A DNA stretch of 64,000 nucleotides from Nocardia jinanensis (GTDB taxonomy: Bacteria; Actinomycetota; Actinomycetes; Mycobacteriales; Mycobacteriaceae), in the NCBI RefSeq assembly GCF_014645735.1, contig NZ_BMMH01000002.1, positions 62,001 through 126,000 of the forward strand. Reading direction: 5' to 3'. Positions within the stretch are counted from its first letter, which is position 1. Every line of letters starts with the position of its first letter. Position numbers and translations under genes: made by a program. Positions 35,744 through 44,464 of this stretch are shown in pieces. The notes beneath the pieces are model-generated. The model saw only the letters and a list, made by a program, of their open reading frames with translations, did no database searches and had not been told where the DNA came from.

Positions 35744-38134
35744 ATGAGCAGCGCCACGAAGACCGGTACGCGGGCGTCCGCCACACACACCGCCGACAGC
35801 CACGACCTGATCCGGGTCCAGGGCGCGCGCGTGAACAACCTCAAAGACGTCAGCGTGGAGATCCCGAAACGACGGCTCACCGTGTTCACCGGCGTCTCCG
35901 GCTCCGGTAAGAGCTCCCTGGTCTTCGCCACCATCGCCGCCGAATCCCAGCGGATGATCAACGAAACCTACAGCGCCTTCGTGCAAGGTTTCATGCCCAC
36001 CCTGTCCCGCCCCGACGTCGACCTCCTCGAAGGCCTCACCACCGCGATCATCGTCGACCAGGAACGCATGGGCTCCAACCCACGCTCCACCGTCGGCACC
36101 GCCACCGACGCCAACGCCATGCTGCGCATCCTGTTCAGCCGGCTCGGCGACCCACATATCGGCTCACCCAACGCCTACTCCTTCAATATGCCGTCGGTCA
36201 CCGCCACCGGTGCCATCACCGTCCAGCGCGGCGCGAAAACCGTCGCCGAAAAAGCGACCTTCAGCCGCCTCGGCGGAATGTGCCCGCGCTGCGAAGGGAT
36301 GGGATCGGTCACCGACTTCGACCTCACCGCGCTCTACGACGACACCCTGTCTCTCAACGAAGGCGCGCTCACCATCCCCGGCTACAGCATGGACGGCTGG
36401 TACGGCCGCATCTTCCGCGGCTGCGGCTACTTCGACCCCGATAAGCCGATCAAGAAGTTCACCAAGAAACAGCTGCACGACCTGCTCTACAAAGAACCCA
36501 CCAAAATCAAGGTCGAAGGCATCAACGTCACTTACGAAGGACTCGTCCCGAGAATCCAGAAATCGTTCCTGTCCAAAGACGTGGACGCCATGCAGCCGCA
36601 TATCCGGGCCTTCGTGGAACGCGCCGTCACCTTCACCACCTGCCCCGAATGCGGCGGCACCCGCCTCACCAAAGAGGCGCTATCGTCCAAGATCAACGGC
36701 AGAAACATCGCCGACCTGTGCGCCATGCAGATCAGCGACCTCGCCGACTGGGTCCGCGAACTCGACGAACCCACCGTCACCCCACTGATCAAAGGCCTGC
36801 AACACCTGCTCGACTCGTTCACCGATATCGGGCTCGGCTACCTCTCCCTGGAACGGCCCTCCGGCACCCTGTCCGGGGGAGAGGCCCAACGCACCAAGAT
36901 GATCCGCCACCTCGGATCCTCGCTCACCGACGTCACCTACGTCTTCGACGAACCCACCATCGGCCTGCACCCGCACGATATCCAGCGAATGAACGACCTG
37001 CTGCGGCAACTGCGCGACAAAGGCAACACCGTCCTCGTCGTCGAACACAAACCCGAAGCCATCGAAATCGCCGACCACATCGTAGATATCGGCCCCCGCG
37101 CCGGCAGCGAAGGCGGCGAAATCGTCTTCGAAGGCACCGTCGACGGACTCCGCGCCAGCAAAACCCTCACCGGCCGCCACCTCGACGACCGCGCCACCCT
37201 CAAAAAGAACCTGCGAACCCCCGCCGGCGCACTCGAAGTACGCGGCGCCGACACCCACAACCTGCGCAACGTCGACGTCGATATCCCGCTCGGGGCCCTC
37301 GTCGTCGTCACCGGCGTCGCCGGATCGGGCAAGAGCTCCCTCATCACCGGCTCGGTATCCGGACGCGACGACGTCGTCACCATCGACCAGGGCGCCATCC
37401 GCGGCTCCCGGCGCAGCAACCCCGCCACCTACACCGGCCTGCTGGAACCCATCCGCAAAGCCTTCGCCAAAGCCAACGGCGTCAAACCCGCCCTGTTCAG
37501 CTCCAACTCCGAAGGCGCCTGCCCCACCTGCAACGGCGCCGGAGTCATCTACACCGATCTCGGCGTCATGGCCACCGTCGAATCCACCTGCGAGGAATGC
37601 GAAGGCAAACGATTCCAGGCCGCCGTACTGGAATACACGCTCGGCGGCCGCAATATCGCCGAAGTGCTCGAGATGTCGGTGGCCGAAGCCGAACAGTTCT
37701 TCGGATCCGGCGACGCCCGGATCCCCGCCGCACACAAAATCCTCGACCGCCTCGCCGATGTCGGACTCGGCTACCTGCGCCTCGGCCAGCAACTCACCAC
37801 CCTCTCCGGCGGCGAACGGCAGCGCATCAAACTCGCCACCCAAATGGCCGAAAAAGGCGGAATCTACATCCTCGACGAACCCACCACCGGCCTGCACCTC
37901 GCCGATGTCGAACAACTGCTCGGACTCCTCGACCGGCTCGTCGACTCCGGAAAATCGGTCATCGTCATCGAACATCACCAGGCCGTGATGGCCCACGCCG
38001 ACTGGATCATCGACCTGGGCCCCGGCGCCGGACACGACGGCGGGCGCATCGTCTTCGAAGGCACCCCCGCAGACCTCGTCGCCGACCGCTCCACCCTCAC
38101 CGGCGAACACCTCGCCGCCTACGTCGGCGCCTGA
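35744..38134 (+). CDS. UvrA-like ABC ATPase, short form
   Basis: Predicted 796 aa, against about 950 for housekeeping UvrA. Two ABC modules: Walker A FTGVSGSGKSSLV and VTGVAGSGKSSLI, signatures LSGGEAQR and LSGGERQR, Walker B YVFDEPTIGLHP and YILDEPTTGLHL. Zinc-finger cysteine pairs are CPRCEG and CPTCNG...CEECEG. The shorter form lacks part of the UvrB-binding and insertion domain and is often found in drug-tolerance or antibiotic clusters, so a role in recognising drug-damaged DNA is inferred. ATG 35744 follows a GAGGGAGA ribosome site. Confidence 0.93.
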   Translation: MSSATKTGTRASATHTADSHDLIRVQGARVNNLKDVSVEIPKRRLTVFTGVSGSGKSSLVFATIAAESQRMINETYSAFVQGFMPTLSRPDVDLLEGLTTAIIVDQERMGSNPRSTVGTATDANAMLRILFSRLGDPHIGSPNAYSFNMPSVTATGAITVQRGAKTVAEKATFSRLGGMCPRCEGMGSVTDFDLTALYDDTLSLNEGALTIPGYSMDGWYGRIFRGCGYFDPDKPIKKFTKKQLHDLLYKEPTKIKVEGINVTYEGLVPRIQKSFLSKDVDAMQPHIRAFVERAVTFTTCPECGGTRLTKEALSSKINGRNIADLCAMQISDLADWVRELDEPTVTPLIKGLQHLLDSFTDIGLGYLSLERPSGTLSGGEAQRTKMIRHLGSSLTDVTYVFDEPTIGLHPHDIQRMNDLLRQLRDKGNTVLVVEHKPEAIEIADHIVDIGPRAGSEGGEIVFEGTVDGLRASKTLTGRHLDDRATLKKNLRTPAGALEVRGADTHNLRNVDVDIPLGALVVVTGVAGSGKSSLITGSVSGRDDVVTIDQGAIRGSRRSNPATYTGLLEPIRKAFAKANGVKPALFSSNSEGACPTCNGAGVIYTDLGVMATVESTCEECEGKRFQAAVLEYTLGGRNIAEVLEMSVAEAEQFFGSGDARIPAAHKILDRLADVGLGYLRLGQQLTTLSGGERQRIKLATQMAEKGGIYILDEPTTGLHLADVEQLLGLLDRLVDSGKSVIVIEHHQAVMAHADWIIDLGPGAGHDGGRIVFEGTPADLVADRSTLTGEHLAAYVGA

Positions 38135-38141
38135 TGGAATA

Positions 38142-39740
38142 TCAGCGCACGAACGTACCGAACCCCTCGGAGTCGTAGAACTCCAGCCACAACCGGTCCC
38201 CGTCGAACCGGGCCTGCGAAACACTGCCCGGATTCGCACTCTCACCGACGGGAGAAAAGACGAACGTGTCACCGTCGCGATGCCGCAACGGCATCGCGAC
38301 GTGGCGCGGCCCCATCGTCAACAGCAGCGAATCACCGTCCACCGAAACCGCCGCCGGACCGAAATAGTCGCTGTCGTAACTGCCCGCATAGTCCTCCAGC
38401 GGCCGCGCCGGAGCGGGAGCCGCCGGCGGCGGCGCCCCCACCAGATCACCGACCGGCGCGTTCAACTGCTCGAACGCCTTCGAATACAACTCCCACCAGT
38501 TCTGCCGCACCTCACCGAACTGCACCAGATCGGCGAACTCCGCATTCAACGTCTCCGGCACACCGACAGGCGCCGCATTGGTCAGCGTCACAATCCCCAC
38601 ATTCGCCGACGGAATCATGGTCATCGCAGTCGCCGCACCCTGATCGAACGCCCCCGAATGACTCAACACCACCCGCCCCGCAGCCGAATTACCCACATTG
38701 AACCCGAACCCGTAATCACCCGCCCGCGCATCCGGTGCACTAGGCGGCGACGACACCGACTGCGGCGACACCGCGGGCAACAATGCCTCGGGCGCCACCA
38801 ACTGCTCACCGCCGTGCTTCCCGTTCGCCAGCACCATCATCATCCACTGCGCCATATCCGATACCGAGGAACTGACACCACCGGCGGGGGACTGGGCGTC
38901 GGGCTGACGGCCCGGCTGGGCCGGCCGATACTCACCATCCACCAGCACATGCCCCGACGCCCGGTCACCGGCCGCCAGGAAATCCACGTACCGGGAACTG
39001 GTCGACGACATACCCAGCGGCCGGTAGATCGACTGCTCCGACAGCGCCGACCAGCGCTGTTTCGCCGCATCCGCCACGGCCATCGCCGCCGCCGTGAGAC
39101 CGAAATTCGTATACGCGTACGAATCACGAAACGGCGCCAACGGCAGCATCCGCAACCGTTCCATGATCTGGGCCCGGTCGAAACCCAGATCCTCCAATTT
39201 GTCTCCGGCGTGCTCCGGCAGCCCCGAGCGGTGCGCATACAGGTCACCAACGGTCACATGATCACTCACATAGGGGTCATTCAACGCGAACCACGGCGCC
39301 GGCCTCCGCACCGGCGTATCCCACTGCACCACACCCGCGTCCACCTGACGCGCGACCACCGTGGCCCCCACCGGTTTGGACAGCGACGCCAACTGGAACA
39401 CCGTCTCCGTATTCACCGGTTGCCGCCCGTCCACATCCCGAACCCCGAACCCCTTCTCGTACACCACCTCGCCGTCGTATACAACGGCCACCGCCATACC
39501 GGGAATGCTCGTGGTCCGCATCAATTCCTCGGCGCGATATTCGAGGGTGCCCAGAATATGTTCCACCCGGCCCCGCGGAATCGCCACCCCGGCCGCCTGA
39601 TCGGGCTGCAGCGCCGCAGTCGACGTCGAAGGTGCGGCAGCTCCCGGCACCGGTGTGGGCTCCCGGTCGCCACACCCCGACACCAGACCCGCGGCGGAGA
39701 TCGCCGCGACCCCGAGAGCTGCCACCCGACGTCTGCGCAT
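38142..39740 (-). CDS. Serine hydrolase, beta-lactamase/PBP-like, lipoprotein
   Basis: Predicted 532 aa. N-terminal MRRRRVAALGVAAISAAGLVSGC is a lipoprotein signal with lipobox VSGC, so the enzyme is surface-anchored. Catalytic motifs of the class C beta-lactamase/esterase fold are SLSK in QLASLSKPVG, YTN in YAYTNFGL and HSG in VVLSHSGAFDQG. A C-terminal lipocalin-like extension (LEDYAGSYDSDYFGP, MPLRHRDGDTFVFSP) is common in these hydrolases. Peptidase, esterase or lactamase activity cannot be distinguished. It converges on the UvrA-like gene with a 7-nt gap. Confidence 0.93.
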   Translation of the reverse strand: MRRRRVAALGVAAISAAGLVSGCGDREPTPVPGAAAPSTSTAALQPDQAAGVAIPRGRVEHILGTLEYRAEELMRTTSIPGMAVAVVYDGEVVYEKGFGVRDVDGRQPVNTETVFQLASLSKPVGATVVARQVDAGVVQWDTPVRRPAPWFALNDPYVSDHVTVGDLYAHRSGLPEHAGDKLEDLGFDRAQIMERLRMLPLAPFRDSYAYTNFGLTAAAMAVADAAKQRWSALSEQSIYRPLGMSSTSSRYVDFLAAGDRASGHVLVDGEYRPAQPGRQPDAQSPAGGVSSSVSDMAQWMMMVLANGKHGGEQLVAPEALLPAVSPQSVSSPPSAPDARAGDYGFGFNVGNSAAGRVVLSHSGAFDQGAATAMTMIPSANVGIVTLTNAAPVGVPETLNAEFADLVQFGEVRQNWWELYSKAFEQLNAPVGDLVGAPPPAAPAPARPLEDYAGSYDSDYFGPAAVSVDGDSLLLTMGPRHVAMPLRHRDGDTFVFSPVGESANPGSVSQARFDGDRLWLEFYDSEGFGTFVR

Positions 39741-39860
39741 TGCTGGCCTCCGGAGGTCGTCGCTGACCGAGCCCTGTTCGTCCGAGCCTAGCCCCAGCGG
39801 TCCGCCGCATCGGCGAACCGGACGGCGTCGGCTCGTCGCGGGGGAGGAGTACCGCCCGGA

Positions 39861-40322
39861 TCAGTCCAGGCAGAACTCGTTGCCCTCAGGGTCGGCCATC
39901 ACGATGAAGCCGGTCTCCAGCGGGGGAGCAGGTTCGTGACGCTGTAAGCGGGTCGCTCCCAGGGCGAGGAGGCGGTCGCATTCGGTCTCCAGCGCCGCCA
40001 TCCGTTCTTCGCCCTGGAGATCGGGAGCCACCCGGACATCGAGATGCACCCGGTTCTTGGCGACCTTGTCCTCCGGTACCTGCTGGAAGAACAAGCGCGG
40101 GCCGTGCCCGTCCGGATCCTCGACAGCCGAGCGCGTATTGCGCTGATCCTCCGGGACCCCGATCCGGGCGAGGAACTCGTCCCACGCCGCGAGAGGGTCG
40201 GCGCCCGCCGGCAACTCGACCCCCGGCGGACCGGGATGGATATAGCCCAGCACCTCGCGCCAGAACGACGACAGCGCCCGCGGATCGTGAGCGTCGAAAG
40301 TGATCTGGATATGACGGCTCAT
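39861..40322 (-). CDS. VOC family protein
   Basis: Predicted 153 aa. MSRHIQITFDAHDPRALSSFWREVLGY and ETGFIVMADPEGNEFCLD are the usual VOC start and end; a His/Glu pair may bind a metal. The start overlaps the DinB stop by 4 nt, so both are probably translated from one message. Function unknown; glyoxalase-like detoxification is typical. Confidence 0.9.
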   Translation of the reverse strand: MSRHIQITFDAHDPRALSSFWREVLGYIHPGPPGVELPAGADPLAAWDEFLARIGVPEDQRNTRSAVEDPDGHGPRLFFQQVPEDKVAKNRVHLDVRVAPDLQGEERMAALETECDRLLALGATRLQRHEPAPPLETGFIVMADPEGNEFCLD

Positions 40323-40906
40323 CGAGTTGCTCCATTCTCGGAAGGGTGGGTGTGCAGGTAGAGGTCACGCAACAGACAGACCTCGGACAGATGGTGGATC
40401 AGCTCCCGGTGGATGTGCAGCACCAGCGCGGCCATGGGCAGGTCGGGGTAGGGCTCGGACTCGCCGACCGGTTCCCGGAGCCCGGACTCGCCGACCGCGC
40501 GCACCCCGTCCAGCCATACAGCGAGTTGGCTCTCCAACTGGTCGAGTGCTCCAGCAGCACTGCCCGCATACTCCCACGTCTCGTACGACGCCGGGGCAGC
40601 TCCGAAATGCGCCGCGTTACGTGCGGCGAGCACGCCGACGACGACATGGCCGAGCCGCCAGGCGATCGTGGTGAAGGGATCCGGGACCGGCTGCGGGAAG
40701 GCGAAGTCGATCGTGAAGTCACCCGCACCGGCCTGCACGGGTGCAGTCGAGCTGCCGCGTGGCCGCACACTCCAGGCATCCGGCACCGGCGACCAGAAGT
40801 ACTCGGCATCGGTGAGTCCGGTGAGCCGGGCCCGCAGCTGATGGTCCCAGTGGAACTCCCACTGCTCGCGCAATGTCGTGTTCCAGTCGAGTTCGTCTGC
40901 ATCCAT
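40319..40906 (-). CDS. DinB superfamily (mycothiol-transferase-like) protein
   Basis: Predicted 195 aa four-helix DinB fold: LDWNTTLREQWEFHWDHQLRARLTGLTDAEYFWSPVPDAWSVRP at the N-terminus, WRLGHVVVGVLAARNAAHFG centrally and LHIHRELIHHLSEVCLLRDLY at the end, supplying three His for a metal. DinB-like proteins in actinobacteria can act as mycothiol-dependent S-transferases. That is plausible here, given mshC in the same genome, but not shown. It is divergent from the WYL regulator. Confidence 0.9.
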   Translation of the reverse strand: MDADELDWNTTLREQWEFHWDHQLRARLTGLTDAEYFWSPVPDAWSVRPRGSSTAPVQAGAGDFTIDFAFPQPVPDPFTTIAWRLGHVVVGVLAARNAAHFGAAPASYETWEYAGSAAGALDQLESQLAVWLDGVRAVGESGLREPVGESEPYPDLPMAALVLHIHRELIHHLSEVCLLRDLYLHTHPSENGATR

Positions 40907-40968
40907 GAGGCCACCCTCGCACAGCGAGCGGACAGGATCGGTCCGCTATCTCTGGCAGGCTGGGCCCG

Positions 40969-41970
40969 GTGGACGGAACAGGCGATAGTGACCGGGGGAC
41001 GACCGAACGGGTACTCACCCTGCTCGGTCTGCTACAACAACGCCGGGTCTGGACCGGCCCCGAGCTCGCCACCCGGCTCGGGGTCACCTCGCGCACCGTA
41101 CGTCGCGATATCGAGCGGCTGCGCACCCTCGGCTATTCGGTCGATGCCAATCAGGGAGCCGGAGGCGGTTACCGGCTCGGCTCCGGACAGGATCTGCCGC
41201 CGCTGCTGCTGGACGACGCGGAGGCGATCGCCGTCACGGTTTCCCTGCTCGTCGGTGCGGGCGACGCGGTGACCGGTTCCGGCGACGCCGCACTCCGGGC
41301 ACTCACCAAACTCGACCGTGTCCTACCCTCCCGGTTGCGGCACGAAGTGCGCGCACTGGCCGGCTCGGTGGAGTCCTTCGGGGGTACCCGCACCCCGGTC
41401 GACCCCGAGGTGCTCCTCACACTGGCCAGAGCATGCCGCGACGAGGTCGAGGCCGGCTTCGGCTACCCCTCCGAGCACTTGATCCGACGACGGCGGGTCG
41501 AACCCTACCGCCTGGTCGCCTCGGACCGCCGCTGGTATCTGCTCTCCTACGACCTCGACCGAGACGATTGGCGCACTTTCCGGGTCGACCGGATGACCGA
41601 TGTATCCGCTCGGACCTGGCGCTACCAGCCGCGCCCGGCACCCGCCGCGGCGGCGTACGTCCAGGAGGGAGTGGCGAGCCGTGTCTATACGCACCGGGCG
41701 CGCTTCCTCATCCATGCGCCGGCCGCCACAGTGCGTGCGCAGATTCCCGCCTCGGCAGCTGTCGTACGACACCGCGGCGACGAACTCTGTGAGGTGCGCA
41801 GCGGCGCCGACAACAATCTCGACCGTGTGCTCCTGCACATGCTCCTGCTCGGACACGACTTCGAAATTCTCGACCCGCCGGAGCTGGCACAGCGCTGTCA
41901 CGCCTTGGCGCAACGACTGCTGATCGCTGGTGCGACGATTTCGCCGAGGCCGGGTCTGGAAGATTCGTGA
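40969..41970 (+). CDS. WYL-domain HTH regulator
   Basis: Predicted 333 aa from GTG 40969. The N-terminal HTH_11 has RVWTGPELATRLGVTSRTVRRDIERLRTLGY, the linker GGGYRLGSGQDLPPLLLDDAEAIAV, the WYL-type domain RVEPYRLVASDRRWYLLSYDLDRDDWRTFRVDRMTD and a C-terminal WCX-like part. It probably regulates the divergent DinB/VOC pair. WYL domains sense ligands or nucleic acids; the signal is unknown. Confidence 0.94.
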   Translation: MDGTGDSDRGTTERVLTLLGLLQQRRVWTGPELATRLGVTSRTVRRDIERLRTLGYSVDANQGAGGGYRLGSGQDLPPLLLDDAEAIAVTVSLLVGAGDAVTGSGDAALRALTKLDRVLPSRLRHEVRALAGSVESFGGTRTPVDPEVLLTLARACRDEVEAGFGYPSEHLIRRRRVEPYRLVASDRRWYLLSYDLDRDDWRTFRVDRMTDVSARTWRYQPRPAPAAAAYVQEGVASRVYTHRARFLIHAPAATVRAQIPASAAVVRHRGDELCEVRSGADNNLDRVLLHMLLLGHDFEILDPPELAQRCHALAQRLLIAGATISPRPGLEDS

Positions 41971-41996
41971 GCCGAGAACGTCCTGGAGAACGGGTC

Positions 41997-42042
41997 CCAC
42001 CCACCTCCATTTCATCACAGGTGACGAAATGGAGGTGGGTGG
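41997..42042. terminator. 22-bp-arm stem-loop after the WYL gene
   Basis: Arms 41997-42018 and 42021-42042 are complementary with one mismatch and only AG between them. It lies 26 nt after the WYL stop. It could be a terminator, or an operator given its near-perfect dyad. Confidence 0.6.
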
Positions 42043-42195
42043 TAAGGTGCGGCGAAACTCTGCCCTTCCTGGCGCTTTTCGGTGATACCGAAGCCATCGC
42101 CGGTATCCGAGCTGTGCGCCGGGGTGACAGGAGAACGCGCTCGCCGAAACGCCGTGCGTTCAACGGGGTCTGCCCGGAGAACCCACTTCCGCTCA

Positions 42196-42223
42196 AACGC
42201 CGATAATCTACATTATGTCAACT
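42196..42223 (+). other. dif-like XerC/XerD recombination site
   Basis: The 28 bp can be read as an 11-bp XerC-side arm AACGCCGATAA, a 6-bp centre TCTACA and an 11-bp XerD-side arm TTATGTCAACT. The layout and right arm resemble E. coli dif (TTATGTTAAAT). CCGATAAT, ACATTATGTCAA and the final T match the actinobacterial dif consensus as I remember it, with mismatches at the two outer left bases and one near the right end. A change in dominant coding strand at this point supports a terminus location. Confidence 0.75.
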
Positions 42224-42464
42224 AGATCCTGCCTACTGCATCAGATCAGCTCCACTGTTGTCCTCGGTTAATGAGCAGCGTGCCGGGCGAGGTGACGGTT
42301 CTCGCGGGCGACGATATCTACGCCGGGCCACTGTTGGCACTCGGTGCGGCCGGGGCGATATCGAATGCAGGCCGCCGACGTGAAGTAGCCGGGCCCGCCG
42401 TGTCTTTCGAGGACTTCGTTCAGCTGGCCCGGGCGTAGTCGGGGAAGCCGGCACCCAGCCGCGT

Positions 42465-43637
42465 TCACCGATCAGCGGCCAGCACTGCCGCGAGACCTTC
42501 TTGCAGATCTTTGACGAAATACTCGGGAACCTCCAGTGACGGGAAATGTCCCCCGGTTTCGGGCGACCTCCATCGGACGATCTGCCGGTACCGCTCCTGC
42601 GCCCAGGGACGCGGACACTTCTCGATGTCGCGGGGATACATACTGATTGCCGACGGCACGTCGACCCGCAGTTCGGGGTCCAGCGAGTTGTGGCTTTCGT
42701 AGTAGATGCGGGCCGCCGATGCGCCGGTCCGTGTCAGCCAGTACAGGGTGACGTCGTCGAGAACGCGGTCTATGGAAATCGTCTCGAACGGGCTATCTTC
42801 GGAATCTGTCCACTCAGCGAACTTGTCGAGGATCCAGGCAAGAAGCCCGACCGGTGAGTCGACGAGCGAGTAGCCGATGGTCTGCGGTCGGGTCGCCTGC
42901 TGCTTCGCGTACGCCGCGCGACGGCGCCAGAAATCGCGGGTTTCCTCGGTCCATTTGCGCTCGGCCACCGTCAGCCCGTCCGTGGTCAACCCGGGCGGTG
43001 CCTCCGCGAACGTTGTGTGGATGCCGAGAACATGCGCCGGGAACCTGCCGCCGAGGACGGTGGTGATATTTCCGCCCCAGTCGCCGCCGTGGGCTGCGAA
43101 CTTGTTGTAGCCGAGCCTTCCCATCAGTTCCACCCATGCGGCCGCGATCTTTTCGGTTCCCCACCCGGTGGTGGCCGGTTTGTCGCTGTAGCCGAAGCCC
43201 GGTAGCGAGGGAACCACGACGTGGAATGCCGGCGCGTCTGCATCTTTCGGATCTGCCAGCTCGTCTACTACATCGGTGAACTCGGCAATGCTGCCCGGCC
43301 AGCCGTGCGTCAAGATCAGAGGGGTGGCATCCGCGCGCGCGGATCGGCGGTGCAGGAAGTGGATTCCCAGATCATCAATGGTCGTGCGGAACTGGCCGAT
43401 GCGGTTGAGGCGCTCTTCGAACGACCGCCAGTTGTACCCGGTGCGCCAGTATTTCACGACATCGACGAGGTCGGCGAGCGGAACGCCCTGTTCCCATCGG
43501 CGAGGGTCGGGCGCGGCGCGATAGACCGTCTCGGCCTCCGGTAGCCGCGCCGCGGCTAATCGCGCGCGCAGATCGTCGAGGTCAGCGTCGGTCGCGTGGG
43601 CTTCGAATGCTTGCACGTCGCTGGTCGGACGGGGCAT
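42465..43637 (-). CDS. Epoxide hydrolase family protein (alpha/beta-hydrolase)
   Basis: Predicted 390 aa. The N-terminal EHN domain (EAHATDADLDDLRARLAAARLPE ... YWRTGYNWRSFEERLNRIGQF) precedes the hydrolase core. The oxyanion motif is LTHGWPGSIAEF, the nucleophile Asp is in AHGGDWGGNITT, and the catalytic His is in ETGGHFPSLEVPEYF. Such enzymes add water to an epoxide through an ester intermediate. It is divergent from the CGNR regulator at 43741 with three operator-like repeats between, so expression is probably inducible. Natural substrate unknown. Confidence 0.93.
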   Translation of the reverse strand: MPRPTSDVQAFEAHATDADLDDLRARLAAARLPEAETVYRAAPDPRRWEQGVPLADLVDVVKYWRTGYNWRSFEERLNRIGQFRTTIDDLGIHFLHRRSARADATPLILTHGWPGSIAEFTDVVDELADPKDADAPAFHVVVPSLPGFGYSDKPATTGWGTEKIAAAWVELMGRLGYNKFAAHGGDWGGNITTVLGGRFPAHVLGIHTTFAEAPPGLTTDGLTVAERKWTEETRDFWRRRAAYAKQQATRPQTIGYSLVDSPVGLLAWILDKFAEWTDSEDSPFETISIDRVLDDVTLYWLTRTGASAARIYYESHNSLDPELRVDVPSAISMYPRDIEKCPRPWAQERYRQIVRWRSPETGGHFPSLEVPEYFVKDLQEGLAAVLAADR

Positions 43638-43656
43638 GAGACCTCCTGGTCATTGC

Positions 43657-43738
43657 GGAACCGGCTACGACCTATCACGAACCGGCTAAGACGGTTCTAG
43701 CATGCCGCTGTGTCAGCCAGCAACCAGCTAAGGTGGTT
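43657..43738. promoter_or_regulatory. Three operator-like repeats in the epoxide hydrolase/CGNR divergent promoter
   Basis: GAACCGGCTAAGACGGTTC (43679-43697) and AACCAGCTAAGGTGGTT (43722-43738) are inverted repeats around a 7-bp centre. A partial copy, GGAACCGGCTACGACC, is at 43657-43672. The last site ends 2 nt before the regulator's ATG, so binding there would block its own expression. Confidence 0.75.
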
Positions 43739-43740
43739 CC

Positions 43741-44316
43741 ATGCCCGCTGAGTTCCCTGACTTCCGCCTCGGCAATGTGCTTGCGACCAGCTTCACGGCG
43801 ACGCTGACGGAGCGGCACGGCGACGCTGTGGAACGCATTCCCACGCCGCAGCGACTCGTCGACTGGCTGGCAGTGAACGGCCTCGCTGTGGACTCCTGCA
43901 CCACCGCCCAGCTCGAACTCGCTCGGGAACTGAGGGAATCAATTCATGTCGCCGCGACAGCGACCGCGATCCACGACGCTCTCCCTGCGTCTGCTGTCCA
44001 AGTCATCAACGACTGCAGCATTCAGGGCAGGGCGGCGGCTGTCCTGACGCCCGAGCGCAATCGTCGATGGCGACTCAGCTCGGCTTCCTGCGTAGAAGAC
44101 GCCCTGGGTGTAATCGCCGCCGACGCGATCGGCATCATCGCAGGCGAACGGGACGGAAGATTAGCCTTGTGCGCATCGCCGACCTGCCGAGCCGCCTTCT
44201 TCGACACCAGCCAAAGTCGCACCCGCAAATGGTGTGACATGAACACGTGCGGGAATCGTCAGAAGAAGGCGCGCTTCAATGCCAACCAGCGCAAAAACCC
44301 CAGATCAGCAAAGTGA
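43741..44316 (+). CDS. CGNR zinc-finger (ABATE-domain) regulator
   Basis: Predicted 191 aa. An N-terminal ABATE ligand-binding domain is followed by the C-terminal zinc finger with C144, C149, C165 and C170 (CASPTC ... KWCDMNTCGNRQKKARF), where CGNR is the family signature and contacts DNA. It lies back-to-back with the epoxide hydrolase gene with repeated dyads between, so it probably controls both. The inducer may be an epoxide or related xenobiotic, by inference. Confidence 0.92.
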   Translation: MPAEFPDFRLGNVLATSFTATLTERHGDAVERIPTPQRLVDWLAVNGLAVDSCTTAQLELARELRESIHVAATATAIHDALPASAVQVINDCSIQGRAAAVLTPERNRRWRLSSASCVEDALGVIAADAIGIIAGERDGRLALCASPTCRAAFFDTSQSRTRKWCDMNTCGNRQKKARFNANQRKNPRSAK

Positions 44317-44464
44317 TCGCCATCTTCGATACATCCAGGTGGGCCTCATGTCCGCGACACATCTGTCGCGTTGGGGGCACCCCAACGGCACCACGCCAAC
44401 CCTACTGTCGAGCCTGAGTCCCCAGGTGCTCCCCCATTCAGCTTGCCCTCACCTCCGGGACGTG

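Larger units (their letters stand above)
41971..42464. other. Intergenic region with stem-loop, dif-like site and a small unrecognised frame
   Basis: About 494 bases without an intact gene. It holds the 22-bp-arm hairpin (41997-42042) and the dif-like site (42196-42223). On the minus strand, 42268-42468 could encode about 66 aa with ACIRYRPGRTECQQWPG, which I do not recognise; it may be a gene fragment. Confidence 0.5.

Noticed and set aside
36680..38272. 530-aa minus-strand frame opposite the UvrA-like gene
   Set aside because: Gly/Asp/Val-rich antisense product, with no ribosome site or domain. The UvrA reading frame is clearly the coding one.
38280..39791. 503-aa plus-strand frame opposite the serine hydrolase
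   Set aside because: Extremely Arg/His-rich, antisense to a lipoprotein with catalytic motifs.
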